Source: Oxalobacteraceae bacterium AB_14 | GTDB taxonomy: Bacteria; Pseudomonadota; Gammaproteobacteria; Burkholderiales; Burkholderiaceae_D | Direction: 5' to 3' | DNA: 64,000 nt | Assembly (NCBI GenBank): GCA_000381565.1 | Contig: KB906725.1 | Coordinates: 2,111,818-2,175,817 of the forward strand | Part shown: piece after piece, positions 35,951 through 44,835 of the stretch | Position numbering within the stretch: position 1 is the stretch's first letter | Layout of the letters: the number at the start of each line of letters is the position of its first letter | Translations under genes and position numbers: made by a program | Notes under the pieces: model-generated | The model's database searches: none | Told to the model about the DNA's origin: nothing | What the model saw: the letters and a program-made list of their open reading frames with translations, nothing else

Positions 35951-37977
35951 CGGCATAAGGGTAGCAGTGTTTTCAGCGTCGTCAGCGACGCTGAACGTGG
36001 TTCGGATGCGGCGACGCCATACTTCAGCGCGCCGTACTGTGTTAAAAATTTCTCCATCGCGGCATGCTTGGCCGGGCTGGCCTGCATGGTGCGCAGGCGG
36101 ACGGCGTAGCCGAGCGGGCCCTCGTCCGGGCGGCGCGCGTAACCGTGGCGCGCCTGCTGCCGGCAAAAGCGCTGGTACAGCCGGTCCAGCGGCGCCAGCG
36201 GCCGCCGCTGCCGCCGCCAATACAGCCCATACAGCAGGGCGCACACCAGCGCCGCACCGAGTGCGCTGCGCCAGTTGGCGAAGGCCGAGCTTAGTTCTTC
36301 AAGGAAACCTCGCTGCCTCTCTGGATTGTAATCCAGGACCCATTGATTCCAAGCATTATTCAACGCGGCGTAGTTGAATCTCAACTTGCCCAGCCACGAA
36401 TCGGGGTCGTTGCGCAGGTTCAGCAAGGGGCCGAAGCCGAAGCCGGACGGCTGCGGCAGCGCCTGCGCCAGGTTGTGGGCGATGCGTTCCGGGGCGACGG
36501 CGGCGGTCGGGTCGATGCGGCGCCAGCCGGCGCCGGGCGCCCAGTACTCGGCCCAGGCGTGGGCGTCGGACTGGCGCACGGTCAGGTAGCCGTCCACCGG
36601 GTTCAGTTCGCCGCCCTGGTAGCCGGTCACCACCCGCGCCGGCACGTTCATGGCGCGCATCAGCACCACGAAGGCGCCGGCGTAGTGTTCGCAGAAGCCG
36701 GCCTTGCTGCCGAACAGGAAATCATCGACCGCGTCGCGGCCCAGCAGCGGCGGCTGCAGGGTGTAGACGTAGCCGCCGTCGTGGAAGCGCTGCATCACTT
36801 GCAGCGCGGCGCCGGCGGCCTCGCGCGCGGACAGCGGGGCGCCGGCGGCGGCGCCGGGGGCGGCGCCCTGGCGCAGCGCGCGCGCCAGGGCCAAGGTGCG
36901 CGGGTTGAAGCCGGACGGCAGTTCGGTCCAGCGCAGCATGCGTTGCGGCTGTTCGTCGGCCTGCAGCCGGAAATCGGTCCAGGCGGTGGCGTCGTAGCGA
37001 ACCCGTTGCGTGACCGGCTCGCTGGTGAAGAATTCCAGTTCGTCGGAGTCGCGCACGCGGTAGCCGGGCAGCGACAGCGTCGGCCCGCTCAGTTCCAGCG
37101 CCGCCAGCCAGCGGGTGTTGGTCGCTTCCATCGTGATCTCGTGGCGCAGCGGCTGGCCGCGCGTGGCGATGCCCACGTCCAGGCGCTGCAGGCCGCGCCG
37201 GCGCGGCACGCGGGTCCAGGTGCGGCCGTCGTAGTCGCCCAGCACGATGCTGCGCCAGTACAGCTGGCCCTGGGGCGGCATGGTGTCGAGGAAGCGCGCG
37301 CGGAAGGCCACGGCGTCCGACTGCGCCAGCGACGACAAGGTGCCCGGCGCCATGCTGTCGGAGATGCCGGTGTGGCCGCTGTGGGCGTCGCCCGGCAGGC
37401 CCCACAGCGGTCCCTGGATGCGCGGGAAGCCGACGAACATCAACAGCGCCAGCGGCGCCGCCAGCAGCGCGGTGCTGGCGGCGGTGCGCAGGCGCCGGCG
37501 CAGCGGCGGCACGGCGCCGGTGTACTGGAACGATTGCTGCGCCGTCAGCAGCACGATCAGGGTGGCGCCCATGCACAGCGCGGTGAGCATGGTTTGCGCG
37601 TAGAAGAAATTGGTCAGCAGCACGAAGAAGCTGAGGAAGATCACCACGAACAGGTCGCGTTTGGCGCGCATCTCCAGCAGCTTGAAGGCCAGCAGCAGCG
37701 CCAGCATGGCGACGCCGGCGTCGCGCCCCAGCAGCGTGTGGAAGCTGCGGTAGACGCCGGCCATCGCCGCCAGCGAGACCGGCAGCAGCAGCCACAGCGG
37801 CGGCATGCGCTTGCCGCGCCAGGTGAGCGCGGCGCGCCACAGCAGGGTGCCGCACACCACGGCGCTGATCCACGGCGGCAGGTGCCCGAAGTGCGGCGCC
37901 AGCACCATCAGCGCGGCGGCCAGCAGCAGCAGGGTGTCGGACTTGTCGCGCGTCAGGCGCGGCGCCAGCGCGTTCAT
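35947..37977 (-). CDS. tgpA: TgpA-like membrane transglutaminase (DUF3488/DUF4129)
   Basis: A 676-residue protein. The N-terminal third has several membrane helices (DUF3488 region, about 15-205). A periplasmic transglutaminase core (about 390-500) has Cys in KAGFCEHYAG, His in SDAHAWAEYW and Asp in RRIDPTAA, the complete triad. Another membrane helix (about 590) is followed by a cytoplasmic DUF4129-like tail. Pseudomonas TgpA is an essential member of this family. ATG 37977 overlaps the DUF58 stop as ATGA; the frame continues open upstream only as a shadow of DUF58. Confidence 0.93.
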   Translation of the reverse strand: MNALAPRLTRDKSDTLLLLAAALMVLAPHFGHLPPWISAVVCGTLLWRAALTWRGKRMPPLWLLLPVSLAAMAGVYRSFHTLLGRDAGVAMLALLLAFKLLEMRAKRDLFVVIFLSFFVLLTNFFYAQTMLTALCMGATLIVLLTAQQSFQYTGAVPPLRRRLRTAASTALLAAPLALLMFVGFPRIQGPLWGLPGDAHSGHTGISDSMAPGTLSSLAQSDAVAFRARFLDTMPPQGQLYWRSIVLGDYDGRTWTRVPRRRGLQRLDVGIATRGQPLRHEITMEATNTRWLAALELSGPTLSLPGYRVRDSDELEFFTSEPVTQRVRYDATAWTDFRLQADEQPQRMLRWTELPSGFNPRTLALARALRQGAAPGAAAGAPLSAREAAGAALQVMQRFHDGGYVYTLQPPLLGRDAVDDFLFGSKAGFCEHYAGAFVVLMRAMNVPARVVTGYQGGELNPVDGYLTVRQSDAHAWAEYWAPGAGWRRIDPTAAVAPERIAHNLAQALPQPSGFGFGPLLNLRNDPDSWLGKLRFNYAALNNAWNQWVLDYNPERQRGFLEELSSAFANWRSALGAALVCALLYGLYWRRQRRPLAPLDRLYQRFCRQQARHGYARRPDEGPLGYAVRLRTMQASPAKHAAMEKFLTQYGALKYGVAASEPRSASLTTLKTLLPLCR

Positions 37978-38978
37978 GCCTGGTCCTCGCGGCCGAACAG
38001 CGCCAGCGCGCGCAGGCAGGCGGCCTGGTGGGCGTGGCCCAGCGCCGGGCCGTAGTCGTGCTGCGCCAGGCGGAAGGTGTAGGGCAGGGCGCGCCGCTCG
38101 GCCTCCAGCACCCAGCGCGCCATGCGCGACAGCTTCTGTTCCAGCGCCATCTGCAAGGGCAGCTGGGCGAAGTCCAGGCACAGCTCGGCCACGGCGCCGC
38201 CGTCGAAATGCTTGGTGACCAGCTGCCCGCCCAGCGCCGGATCGTGGCGGGCGATCTGGCGCCAGGCCAGGTGGCGCATCGGGTCGCCCGGCCGGTAGCT
38301 GCGGATGCCGGCGAAATTGTCCAGCCCCACGGTGCCGTGGCCGTCCGCGCTGGCGGCGCCGCTGGACGGCAGCGGCTGGGCCGGGTACTCGGGCGCCGGA
38401 TACACCAGCGCCTTGAGCTGCGGGCGCCAGTAGCTCCAGGCGCGGAACAGGCCCAGCGGGAAGCGCGTGACGAGGCGGATGCGCGGCGCCTCCAGCCAGC
38501 CGCGTTCGGCGGTGGCGGCCGCCAGCCGCACCGCGCTGGCGCCGCCGGCCGGGATGTCGGTGACTTGGCGCGGCTCGCCGTCGGCCTGGAAGCCCAGCCA
38601 GACGGCGTAGCGGTCGCGCTTGCCGCGGTTGTGCAGCTGCAGTTCGAACTGCGCCTCCTCGCCGGCAAACACCGGCTGCGCGCGGCCGGGCGACAGCTGC
38701 AGGCGGGCCAGGTTGTTGGCGGTCTGGTACATGTCGGCCACGGCGCAGGCGCCGGCAAAGAAGGTCAGCGCGAAGCCCAGGCCGAGGTTGTAGTTGAGCG
38801 AGCCGATCAGCATCAGCAGCAGCAGGCCGGCGAAGGCCAGGCCCGGCCGGGTCGGCACGATGAACACGCGGCGCATCGTCAGCGTGACCTCGCCCGGCTC
38901 GCTGGGGCCGAGCTGGAACAGCCACTTGTCGCGCGCCTGGCGATACAGCGTATGCAGCGCTTGCAGCGGGCCGTTCAT
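37974..38978 (-). CDS. DUF58 domain protein
   Basis: A 334-residue membrane protein with two helices (about 40-80), an immunoglobulin-like or CARDB-like periplasmic part, and the DUF58 block with NFAGIRSYRPGDPMRHLAWR (about 225-245), a von Willebrand-A-related fold. DUF58 proteins accompany MoxR ATPases and transglutaminases in a wide range of bacteria, probably as adaptors or chaperone partners. It overlaps tgpA by 4 bp and follows moxR after 6 bp. Confidence 0.9.
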   Translation of the reverse strand: MNGPLQALHTLYRQARDKWLFQLGPSEPGEVTLTMRRVFIVPTRPGLAFAGLLLLMLIGSLNYNLGLGFALTFFAGACAVADMYQTANNLARLQLSPGRAQPVFAGEEAQFELQLHNRGKRDRYAVWLGFQADGEPRQVTDIPAGGASAVRLAAATAERGWLEAPRIRLVTRFPLGLFRAWSYWRPQLKALVYPAPEYPAQPLPSSGAASADGHGTVGLDNFAGIRSYRPGDPMRHLAWRQIARHDPALGGQLVTKHFDGGAVAELCLDFAQLPLQMALEQKLSRMARWVLEAERRALPYTFRLAQHDYGPALGHAHQAACLRALALFGREDQA

Positions 38979-38984
38979 GGCGGC

Positions 38985-39905
<921 letters not shown>

Positions 39906-39992
39906 GGTATCGATGGGAGTTGAGCGCTGTACAGATTCTATGCGAGAAACTGCCCGGGCGATACCATGCGGCGATGTTGCGGCTTGCGCCGT

Positions 39993-42005
39993 CTACTCGG
40001 CGTGCTTCAGGTGTTGCTCGAGGAAGGTCTCGACCTGCATCCAGAAGGCGATGCTGTTTTCCGGGTGGCGCCAGCCATGGCCTTCATCGTCGTACACGAT
40101 GGAGCTCACGTTCGGGTTGTGGGCCTTGACGGCGGCGGCGAAGCTGTTGGCGTGCTCGATCGGCACGCGGCGGTCCTTCAGGCCGTGCGCCATCAGCAGC
40201 GGTTGCTTGAGCTCGGCGGCGCGCAGCAGCGGCGAATTCTGGCGCAGCATGTCGGCGTCGGCCGCATTGTCGGGGTCGCCGATCAGCAGGCGCATGCTGT
40301 AGCCCAGGTTTTCCTTCGAGGCATCCGACATGCTGGAGGTGAACATCAGCTTGATGTCGGTGACGCCGGCCCATTCAACGCCGCAGCGGAACACGGCCGG
40401 GTCCTTGATCAGGCCCATCAGCGTGGCGTAGCCGCCATAGCTGGCGCCCATGATGGCGACCCGCTTGGGGTCGGCCCAACCCTGCTTGGCGGCCCAGCGC
40501 GCGGCGTCGGCCAGGTCGTCCTGCATGGTGCCGCCCCATTGCTTCCAGCCGGCGCGGAAGTGATCGGCGCCGAAGCCGGTGCCGCCGCGGAATTCCGGCT
40601 GGATCACGACATAGCCGCGCGAGGCCAGGAAGGCCGCCTCGGGGTCCCATTCCCACGAGCCGCCGCGCACCATCGGGCCGCCGTGCACCAGCACCACGGC
40701 AGGCTGCGGTCCGCCGGCCTTGGCGGCCGGCAAGGTCACGTAGACCGGTATCGAACGGCCGTCGCGCGCCGCGTAGTGGTGGAAGCTGCGCGGACCCATC
40801 TGGGCAGGCTTGAGCTCGGGATGGGTGCCGCCCAGGCCGATCAGGGCGCCGCTGGCGCGGGTGTACAGGATGAATTGCAGCGGCTGGCGGTCGGAGTTGG
40901 AGGCGATCAGCAGCACCGGGCTGGCGGCGCAATCCTGCGCGCAATGCACGGTGTTGATGGTGCCGGGCAGGGCGGCGTCGATCCTGGTTTGCTCGGCCTT
41001 CAGCGCCGGATCGAGCCAGGCGGTGGTGCCGGCGTCGGTGCGCAGGTGGATGCCGAGCAACTTCCTGGTGACGCGGTCCACTTCGGGGCCGCCGATGAAG
41101 TCGTAGCCCGGCGTCTCGACGAAGGGTTCGGCGTCCATCTTCATGGTCTTCAGATTGTAGCGGAACAGCGCGGCGTAGCCCTTGTAGTTGGCGCGCACAT
41201 ACAGCGTGTCGGCGCCGTCGAAGAACAGTGGCACGAAGCGCTGGTCCTGGTAGCAGACACCGTTGCTGAGCTCGGTCCAGCTGGTGTCGTCGACGTTGCG
41301 GTAGGAGGCGATGCAGTGGCCCTTGACTTGCGAGGTGACCACGCGCGGCACGTCGTTGCCATCGGTGAGCCAGGACTTGACCGCTGCCGGCTGGGCGCCT
41401 TCGAAGGCGCTGCGCAGCGACTGGGTGCGGGTGTTCAGGCGCATCAGGCGCGAATGGTCGGGCGCGAGGTCGGTATTGTTCCACATGTAGCGCTCGACCA
41501 GGATGTCGTCCGAGCCGTCGTGGGTGACGCCGTGGTAGGCGTATTCGGCGGTCAGGGTGCGGTTGACCATATTGCTGCCGAGCTGCTTTTGCTGGTGGCC
41601 CCAGTTGCCGGCGATCAGGTGCACGCGGTTGTCGCCGTTGCGGTCGATGGCGAACTCGTCGAGGTTGCCCTCGAATTCGTTGTCCAGGTTCTTGACCGTG
41701 AAGCCGATGCGGTTTTCGTTGATCCAGTGGATGCTGGTGATGGCGGCGCGCGCGATGGCGGTCTTGGCCACGACGCTCACCTTGGTCAGGTTGCTGGTGT
41801 CGCGCACGGCCAGCGCCTGGATGCCGTCGGGCAGCATGACGGTGATGGCCACAAAGCCGCCCTTGGGCGACAGCGCCGCCTGGCTGACCTGGGGCGTATC
41901 GAAGAAGCTGGCGACGGCCGGGGCGGCGTCGGCGGCATGGCCGTCAACGCTGATCAGCGCGGCCGTCGCCAGCGCCAGGGAACGAAAGAAAGAAGAAGCT
42001 GCCAT
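39993..42005 (-). CDS. Secreted S9-family prolyl oligopeptidase-like peptidase
   Basis: A 670-residue precursor. A signal peptide ends near GHAADA. The N-terminal half is a beta-propeller (about 30-400). The alpha/beta hydrolase domain has catalytic Ser in GASYGGY (about 520), Asp in LKDRRVP (about 610) and His in DEGHGW (about 640). LVHGGPMVRGGSWEWDP and QPEFRGGTGFG are typical of the S9 acylaminoacyl/dipeptidyl class. Expected to cut short peptides in the periplasm or outside the cell. Divergent from the deacetylase-like gene, with 135 bp between. Confidence 0.92.
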   Translation of the reverse strand: MAASSFFRSLALATAALISVDGHAADAAPAVASFFDTPQVSQAALSPKGGFVAITVMLPDGIQALAVRDTSNLTKVSVVAKTAIARAAITSIHWINENRIGFTVKNLDNEFEGNLDEFAIDRNGDNRVHLIAGNWGHQQKQLGSNMVNRTLTAEYAYHGVTHDGSDDILVERYMWNNTDLAPDHSRLMRLNTRTQSLRSAFEGAQPAAVKSWLTDGNDVPRVVTSQVKGHCIASYRNVDDTSWTELSNGVCYQDQRFVPLFFDGADTLYVRANYKGYAALFRYNLKTMKMDAEPFVETPGYDFIGGPEVDRVTRKLLGIHLRTDAGTTAWLDPALKAEQTRIDAALPGTINTVHCAQDCAASPVLLIASNSDRQPLQFILYTRASGALIGLGGTHPELKPAQMGPRSFHHYAARDGRSIPVYVTLPAAKAGGPQPAVVLVHGGPMVRGGSWEWDPEAAFLASRGYVVIQPEFRGGTGFGADHFRAGWKQWGGTMQDDLADAARWAAKQGWADPKRVAIMGASYGGYATLMGLIKDPAVFRCGVEWAGVTDIKLMFTSSMSDASKENLGYSMRLLIGDPDNAADADMLRQNSPLLRAAELKQPLLMAHGLKDRRVPIEHANSFAAAVKAHNPNVSSIVYDDEGHGWRHPENSIAFWMQVETFLEQHLKHAE

Positions 42006-42140
42006 GCGACACCCTTATTGTTAAACAATCGGCAATGATATGCGGCAATTGTTATTTTGTCCATCCGAGCGCGGCGGGCCATTCGGCCGGCGCGGATATC
42101 TATGGTAGATTAGCGCCTACAAGCAGCAGATACCCGCCCC

Positions 42141-43067
42141 ATGACCACAGCCATTTACAGCCATCCCGATTGCGCCCGCCACGACATGGGCGACTGGCAC
42201 CCCGAATCCCCCGCGCGCCTGCAAGCGATTGCCGACCAGCTGATCGGCTCGCACATCCACGACCTGCTGGAGCACCGCGAGGCGCCGCTGGTGGCGCTCG
42301 CCGACCTGGAACGCAACCACAGCCGCAACGCCATCGCCATCGTGCGCGACAACGTGCCGGCGCCGGGCGAGCGCTATCCGATCGACGGCGACACCTCGCT
42401 CAACCACTACAGCTGGCGCGCCGCCCAGCGCGCCGCCGGCGCCGCCGTGGCCGCGACCGACGCCGTGATCGACGGCGAGATCGCCAACGCCTTCTGCGCG
42501 GTGCGTCCGCCCGGCCACCATGCGCGGCCGGTCGAGCCGATGGGCTTCTGCCTGTTCAACAACGTCGCCGTGGCCGCCAGGCACGCGCTCGACGCGCGCG
42601 GCCTGGCGCGGGTGGCGGTGGTCGATTTCGACGTCCACCACGGCAACGGCACCGAGGAGGCGCTGCTGGACGAACCGCGCGCCCTGATGGTGAGCTTCTA
42701 CCAGCACCCGTTTTATCCCTACACCGAGCCCGAGCCGATCAGCGCCCACATGGTCAACGTGCCGGTGCCGGCCCACACCAGGGGCGACGCCGTGCGCAAG
42801 ATCGTGCTGGAGCAATGGCTGCCGGCGCTGCACGCGTTCCGGCCGGAGATGATCTTCATCTCGGCCGGCTTCGACGCCCACCGCGAGGACGACATCGGCG
42901 GCATGGGCCTGGTCGAGGCGGACTACGCCTGGATGACGCAGCAGGTGATGGAGGTGGCCAGGCTGTACGCCAGGGGCCGCATCGTCAGCTGCCTCGAGGG
43001 CGGCTACAACCTGTCGGCGCTGGGCCGCAGCGTGGTGGCGCATGTGAAGGCGCTGGCCGATTTGTGA
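42141..43067 (+). CDS. Histone-deacetylase-superfamily hydrolase
   Basis: A 308-residue arginase/deacetylase-fold enzyme. It has the paired histidines of RPPGHHARP (about 123), the zinc-binding VDFDVHHGNGTEE (about 162), SAGFDAHRED (zinc ligand and substrate side) and EGGYN near the C-terminus. Bacterial members act on acetylated polyamines or other small amides, more often than on proteins. No signal peptide. Substrate cannot be decided from sequence. Confidence 0.93.
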   Translation: MTTAIYSHPDCARHDMGDWHPESPARLQAIADQLIGSHIHDLLEHREAPLVALADLERNHSRNAIAIVRDNVPAPGERYPIDGDTSLNHYSWRAAQRAAGAAVAATDAVIDGEIANAFCAVRPPGHHARPVEPMGFCLFNNVAVAARHALDARGLARVAVVDFDVHHGNGTEEALLDEPRALMVSFYQHPFYPYTEPEPISAHMVNVPVPAHTRGDAVRKIVLEQWLPALHAFRPEMIFISAGFDAHREDDIGGMGLVEADYAWMTQQVMEVARLYARGRIVSCLEGGYNLSALGRSVVAHVKALADL

Positions 43068-43087
43068 TCGCCGATGTTGGTGTGGGG

Positions 43088-43675
43088 TCAGTGATCGTCG
43101 CTGAGTTGATCGTATTGGCGGCGATAGCGGGGCAGGCGGCGTTCCAGGGTGTTTTGCGATTGATGGTTGGCATGCTCGACCAGCGCCAGGGCGGTGGTCA
43201 GGGCGTCGCTCATCGACTTCGCGGCGACGGTCATGGCGTCGGCGGCGGACAGCGGCTGCTTGGCGGCGCGCTGTTGCAGCCGGTCGCGCAGGCGGGCGGC
43301 GTTGGCCCAGTTTTTTTCGCCGGGCAGCAGTATCCACAAATCGCGCCAGGCGTTGCGGCCATCGCCGGCAATCTCCATGGTCATCTGGCGCGGCGACACG
43401 GCTTCGTCGCGGAATAGGATTTCTTCGCCGACGACTTCGGCGTAGTACGCCATGCCATCGTAGCTCATGCGCAAGCGGCTCTGTTCGGGAATGAACAGCT
43501 GCTTCCATTGATAGCCGCGCATCGGCGCCGCCGCAGCGCGGCGCTTTTCGATCCATTCGCGGATGGCGATGATGGTCGCCTCGACCGGCGACAGGGTGCT
43601 GCCGCTTTTGCGCAAAAAATCTTCCAGTTCGGAGTAGGCGGCGGGTGGCAGTTCGCAGGTCCTTGTGGCGTTCAT
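43088..43675 (-). CDS. Uncharacterised 195-residue protein
   Basis: Starts MNATRTCELPPAAYSEL at 43675 after an AAGGAGAACGAGC ribosome site; the frame reaches 43804 but that part lies in the inverted repeat. An N-terminal helix (SELEDFLRKSGS, SPVEATIIAIREWIEKRRA) resembles a small DNA-binding or dimerisation helix. The centre has beta-rich sequence (MSYDGMAYYAEVVGEEILF). The C-terminal third is helical with QQRAAKQPLSAADAMTVAAK. No signal peptide. I do not recognise the family. Convergent with the deacetylase-like gene, 20 bp apart. Confidence 0.7.
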   Translation of the reverse strand: MNATRTCELPPAAYSELEDFLRKSGSTLSPVEATIIAIREWIEKRRAAAAPMRGYQWKQLFIPEQSRLRMSYDGMAYYAEVVGEEILFRDEAVSPRQMTMEIAGDGRNAWRDLWILLPGEKNWANAARLRDRLQQRAAKQPLSAADAMTVAAKSMSDALTTALALVEHANHQSQNTLERRLPRYRRQYDQLSDDH

Positions 43676-43806
43676 GCTCGTTCTCCTTGTGCGTTTGGTC
43701 TTGTTTTGTCTCGTTCTGTCTCGTTGGACCTTGTGCGTTGCACAAAGTTCAAACGCGTCAAAACGAGACAGAACGAGACAAGCAAACGAGCACGAATGCC
43801 GCAAGG
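43661..43806. repeat. Large inverted repeat with internal GTCTCGTT tandem motif
   Basis: The perfect core arms are TTGTCTCGTTCTGTCTCGTT (43706-43725) and its exact complement at 43762-43781. Each holds two copies of GTCTCGTT two bases apart. Between them TTGTGC-GTT-GCACAA (43731-43745) is a small hairpin. The outer parts CCTTGTGGCGTTCATGCTCGTT and CGAGCACGAATGCCGCAAGG are also complementary (about 19 of 22), and the left one contains the start codon of the 195-residue gene. Confidence 0.9.
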
Positions 43807-43856
43807 GTCGAATTTCGGACCCACCGCCTATACTGGCGGCAAGAAATCCGCTGGGG

Positions 43857-44450
43857 CTACGGTGCGGGAGCGAGTCGCAAATTGGCTAGGATGGCGGCGT
43901 AAAGTTCCGGCGTGAGTGCGCCCGAGAGGCTGTAAACATCGGGCGCGTTATCGACGACCAGGTAGGTGTATTGGGAATTCGGCGGCGTGGATCGAATCCA
44001 ATACGCGTGCGCCTTGTCGCGCGCGGTATGCGTGTGACGGATCGCGTTGTCCAGGCCTTCTACCCTTCTGATTTTTGCCCATGGGTCGGCGCTACTCGCC
44101 GGGTGGCCCAGTTGCTCAAGGAACTGGTTCGCAGAGAGTTTTCGCCCGTACTTGTCCACCAGTTCCTGTGCCGACGTGCAGGATAGGACGACGTCATGTC
44201 TGGGGTCTCCGTCGGGAGGAATCAGATGCACAGACGAGGCCATGCTGGTGGCGATATAGATCTTGCCGACAAGTGCGGGCGGCAGTTGTATTTCCAGCAT
44301 ACCGAACTGGAGCACCGCGCAGCCGCCGCAGCTTGTGTTCCGCGGCCATTCGACCTGTTCCAGAGCGACAGGGTTTGCTCCCTGCGCAGGAGTAAGCCAA
44401 CTGACCGCCGTCAGCAGCAATAGCGCGGAAGTAGGGCGTGTCAGGCGCAT
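43857..44450 (-). CDS. Uncharacterised secreted protein with Cys-rich start
   Basis: A 197-residue precursor with signal peptide MRLTRPTSALLLLTAVSW and probable cleavage after AQG. The mature protein begins with TSCGGCAVLQF and has one more Cys in VVLSCTSAQ, so a disulphide is possible. Helix-rich middle (KLSANQFLEQLG). No membrane segment after the signal. Start 44450 follows AAGGTCGTCACG. The small gene just upstream ends 22 bp before it, so the two are probably one operon. Family not recognised. Confidence 0.72.
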   Translation of the reverse strand: MRLTRPTSALLLLTAVSWLTPAQGANPVALEQVEWPRNTSCGGCAVLQFGMLEIQLPPALVGKIYIATSMASSVHLIPPDGDPRHDVVLSCTSAQELVDKYGRKLSANQFLEQLGHPASSADPWAKIRRVEGLDNAIRHTHTARDKAHAYWIRSTPPNSQYTYLVVDNAPDVYSLSGALTPELYAAILANLRLAPAP

Positions 44451-44472
44451 CGTGACGACCTTGATAATAACC

Positions 44473-44667
44473 TCATGCTTGGCCGCCGGGTGGCGAGGGG
44501 ATCCAGCCGAACGCAGATGAACACTTTTGTGTCTCTGTCAGCATCATGTCAAATACTTTCGCGACGTCTTCGTTGACGTCGCCGTCCCAGACCGGCAGAA
44601 CATACGCATACCGGTAAAGCGATTGAATCATTCCCTTGATCTCAGCCTTCTCAGCGTCGGTTGCCAT
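44473..44667 (-). CDS. Small uncharacterised 64-residue protein
   Basis: MATDAEKAEIKGMIQSLYRY at ATG 44667 follows a good GGAGAG. It is cytoplasmic, mildly acidic and mostly helical, ending in a proline/glycine tail (IPSPPGGQA), with one Cys. It precedes the secreted protein by 22 bp. Family and function are not recognised; a role linked to its secreted neighbour is only inferred from spacing. Confidence 0.6.
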   Translation of the reverse strand: MATDAEKAEIKGMIQSLYRYAYVLPVWDGDVNEDVAKVFDMMLTETQKCSSAFGWIPSPPGGQA

Positions 44668-44783
44668 TTCAACTCTCCATTTTGTCGCTCAATTCAAGCG
44701 GAATCTCCACTGTAGGTAGGTGCTTGGCGAGGATGTTGAGTGGAGTTAAAGACGCTGATAGTTGCGCACGGCGGATCGCCAAA

Positions 44784-44813
44784 TGAAAACGCCCTGCCGG
44801 GCGGCAGGGCGTT
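44784..44813 (-). terminator. Rho-independent terminator of the OPT transporter gene
   Basis: AACGCCCTGCC (44788-44798) and GGCAGGGCGTT (44803-44813) form an 11-bp stem with loop GGGC. Read on the minus strand it ends in a short T run. It lies 22 bases after the transporter stop. Confidence 0.8.
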
Positions 44814-44835
44814 GGGCTTGACGCGGCTTGCACCA

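Noticed and set aside
35951-36244. Upstream extension of mltB
   Set aside because: It is a shadow of the tgpA end; the signal peptide and the ATGA overlap fix the start at 35950.
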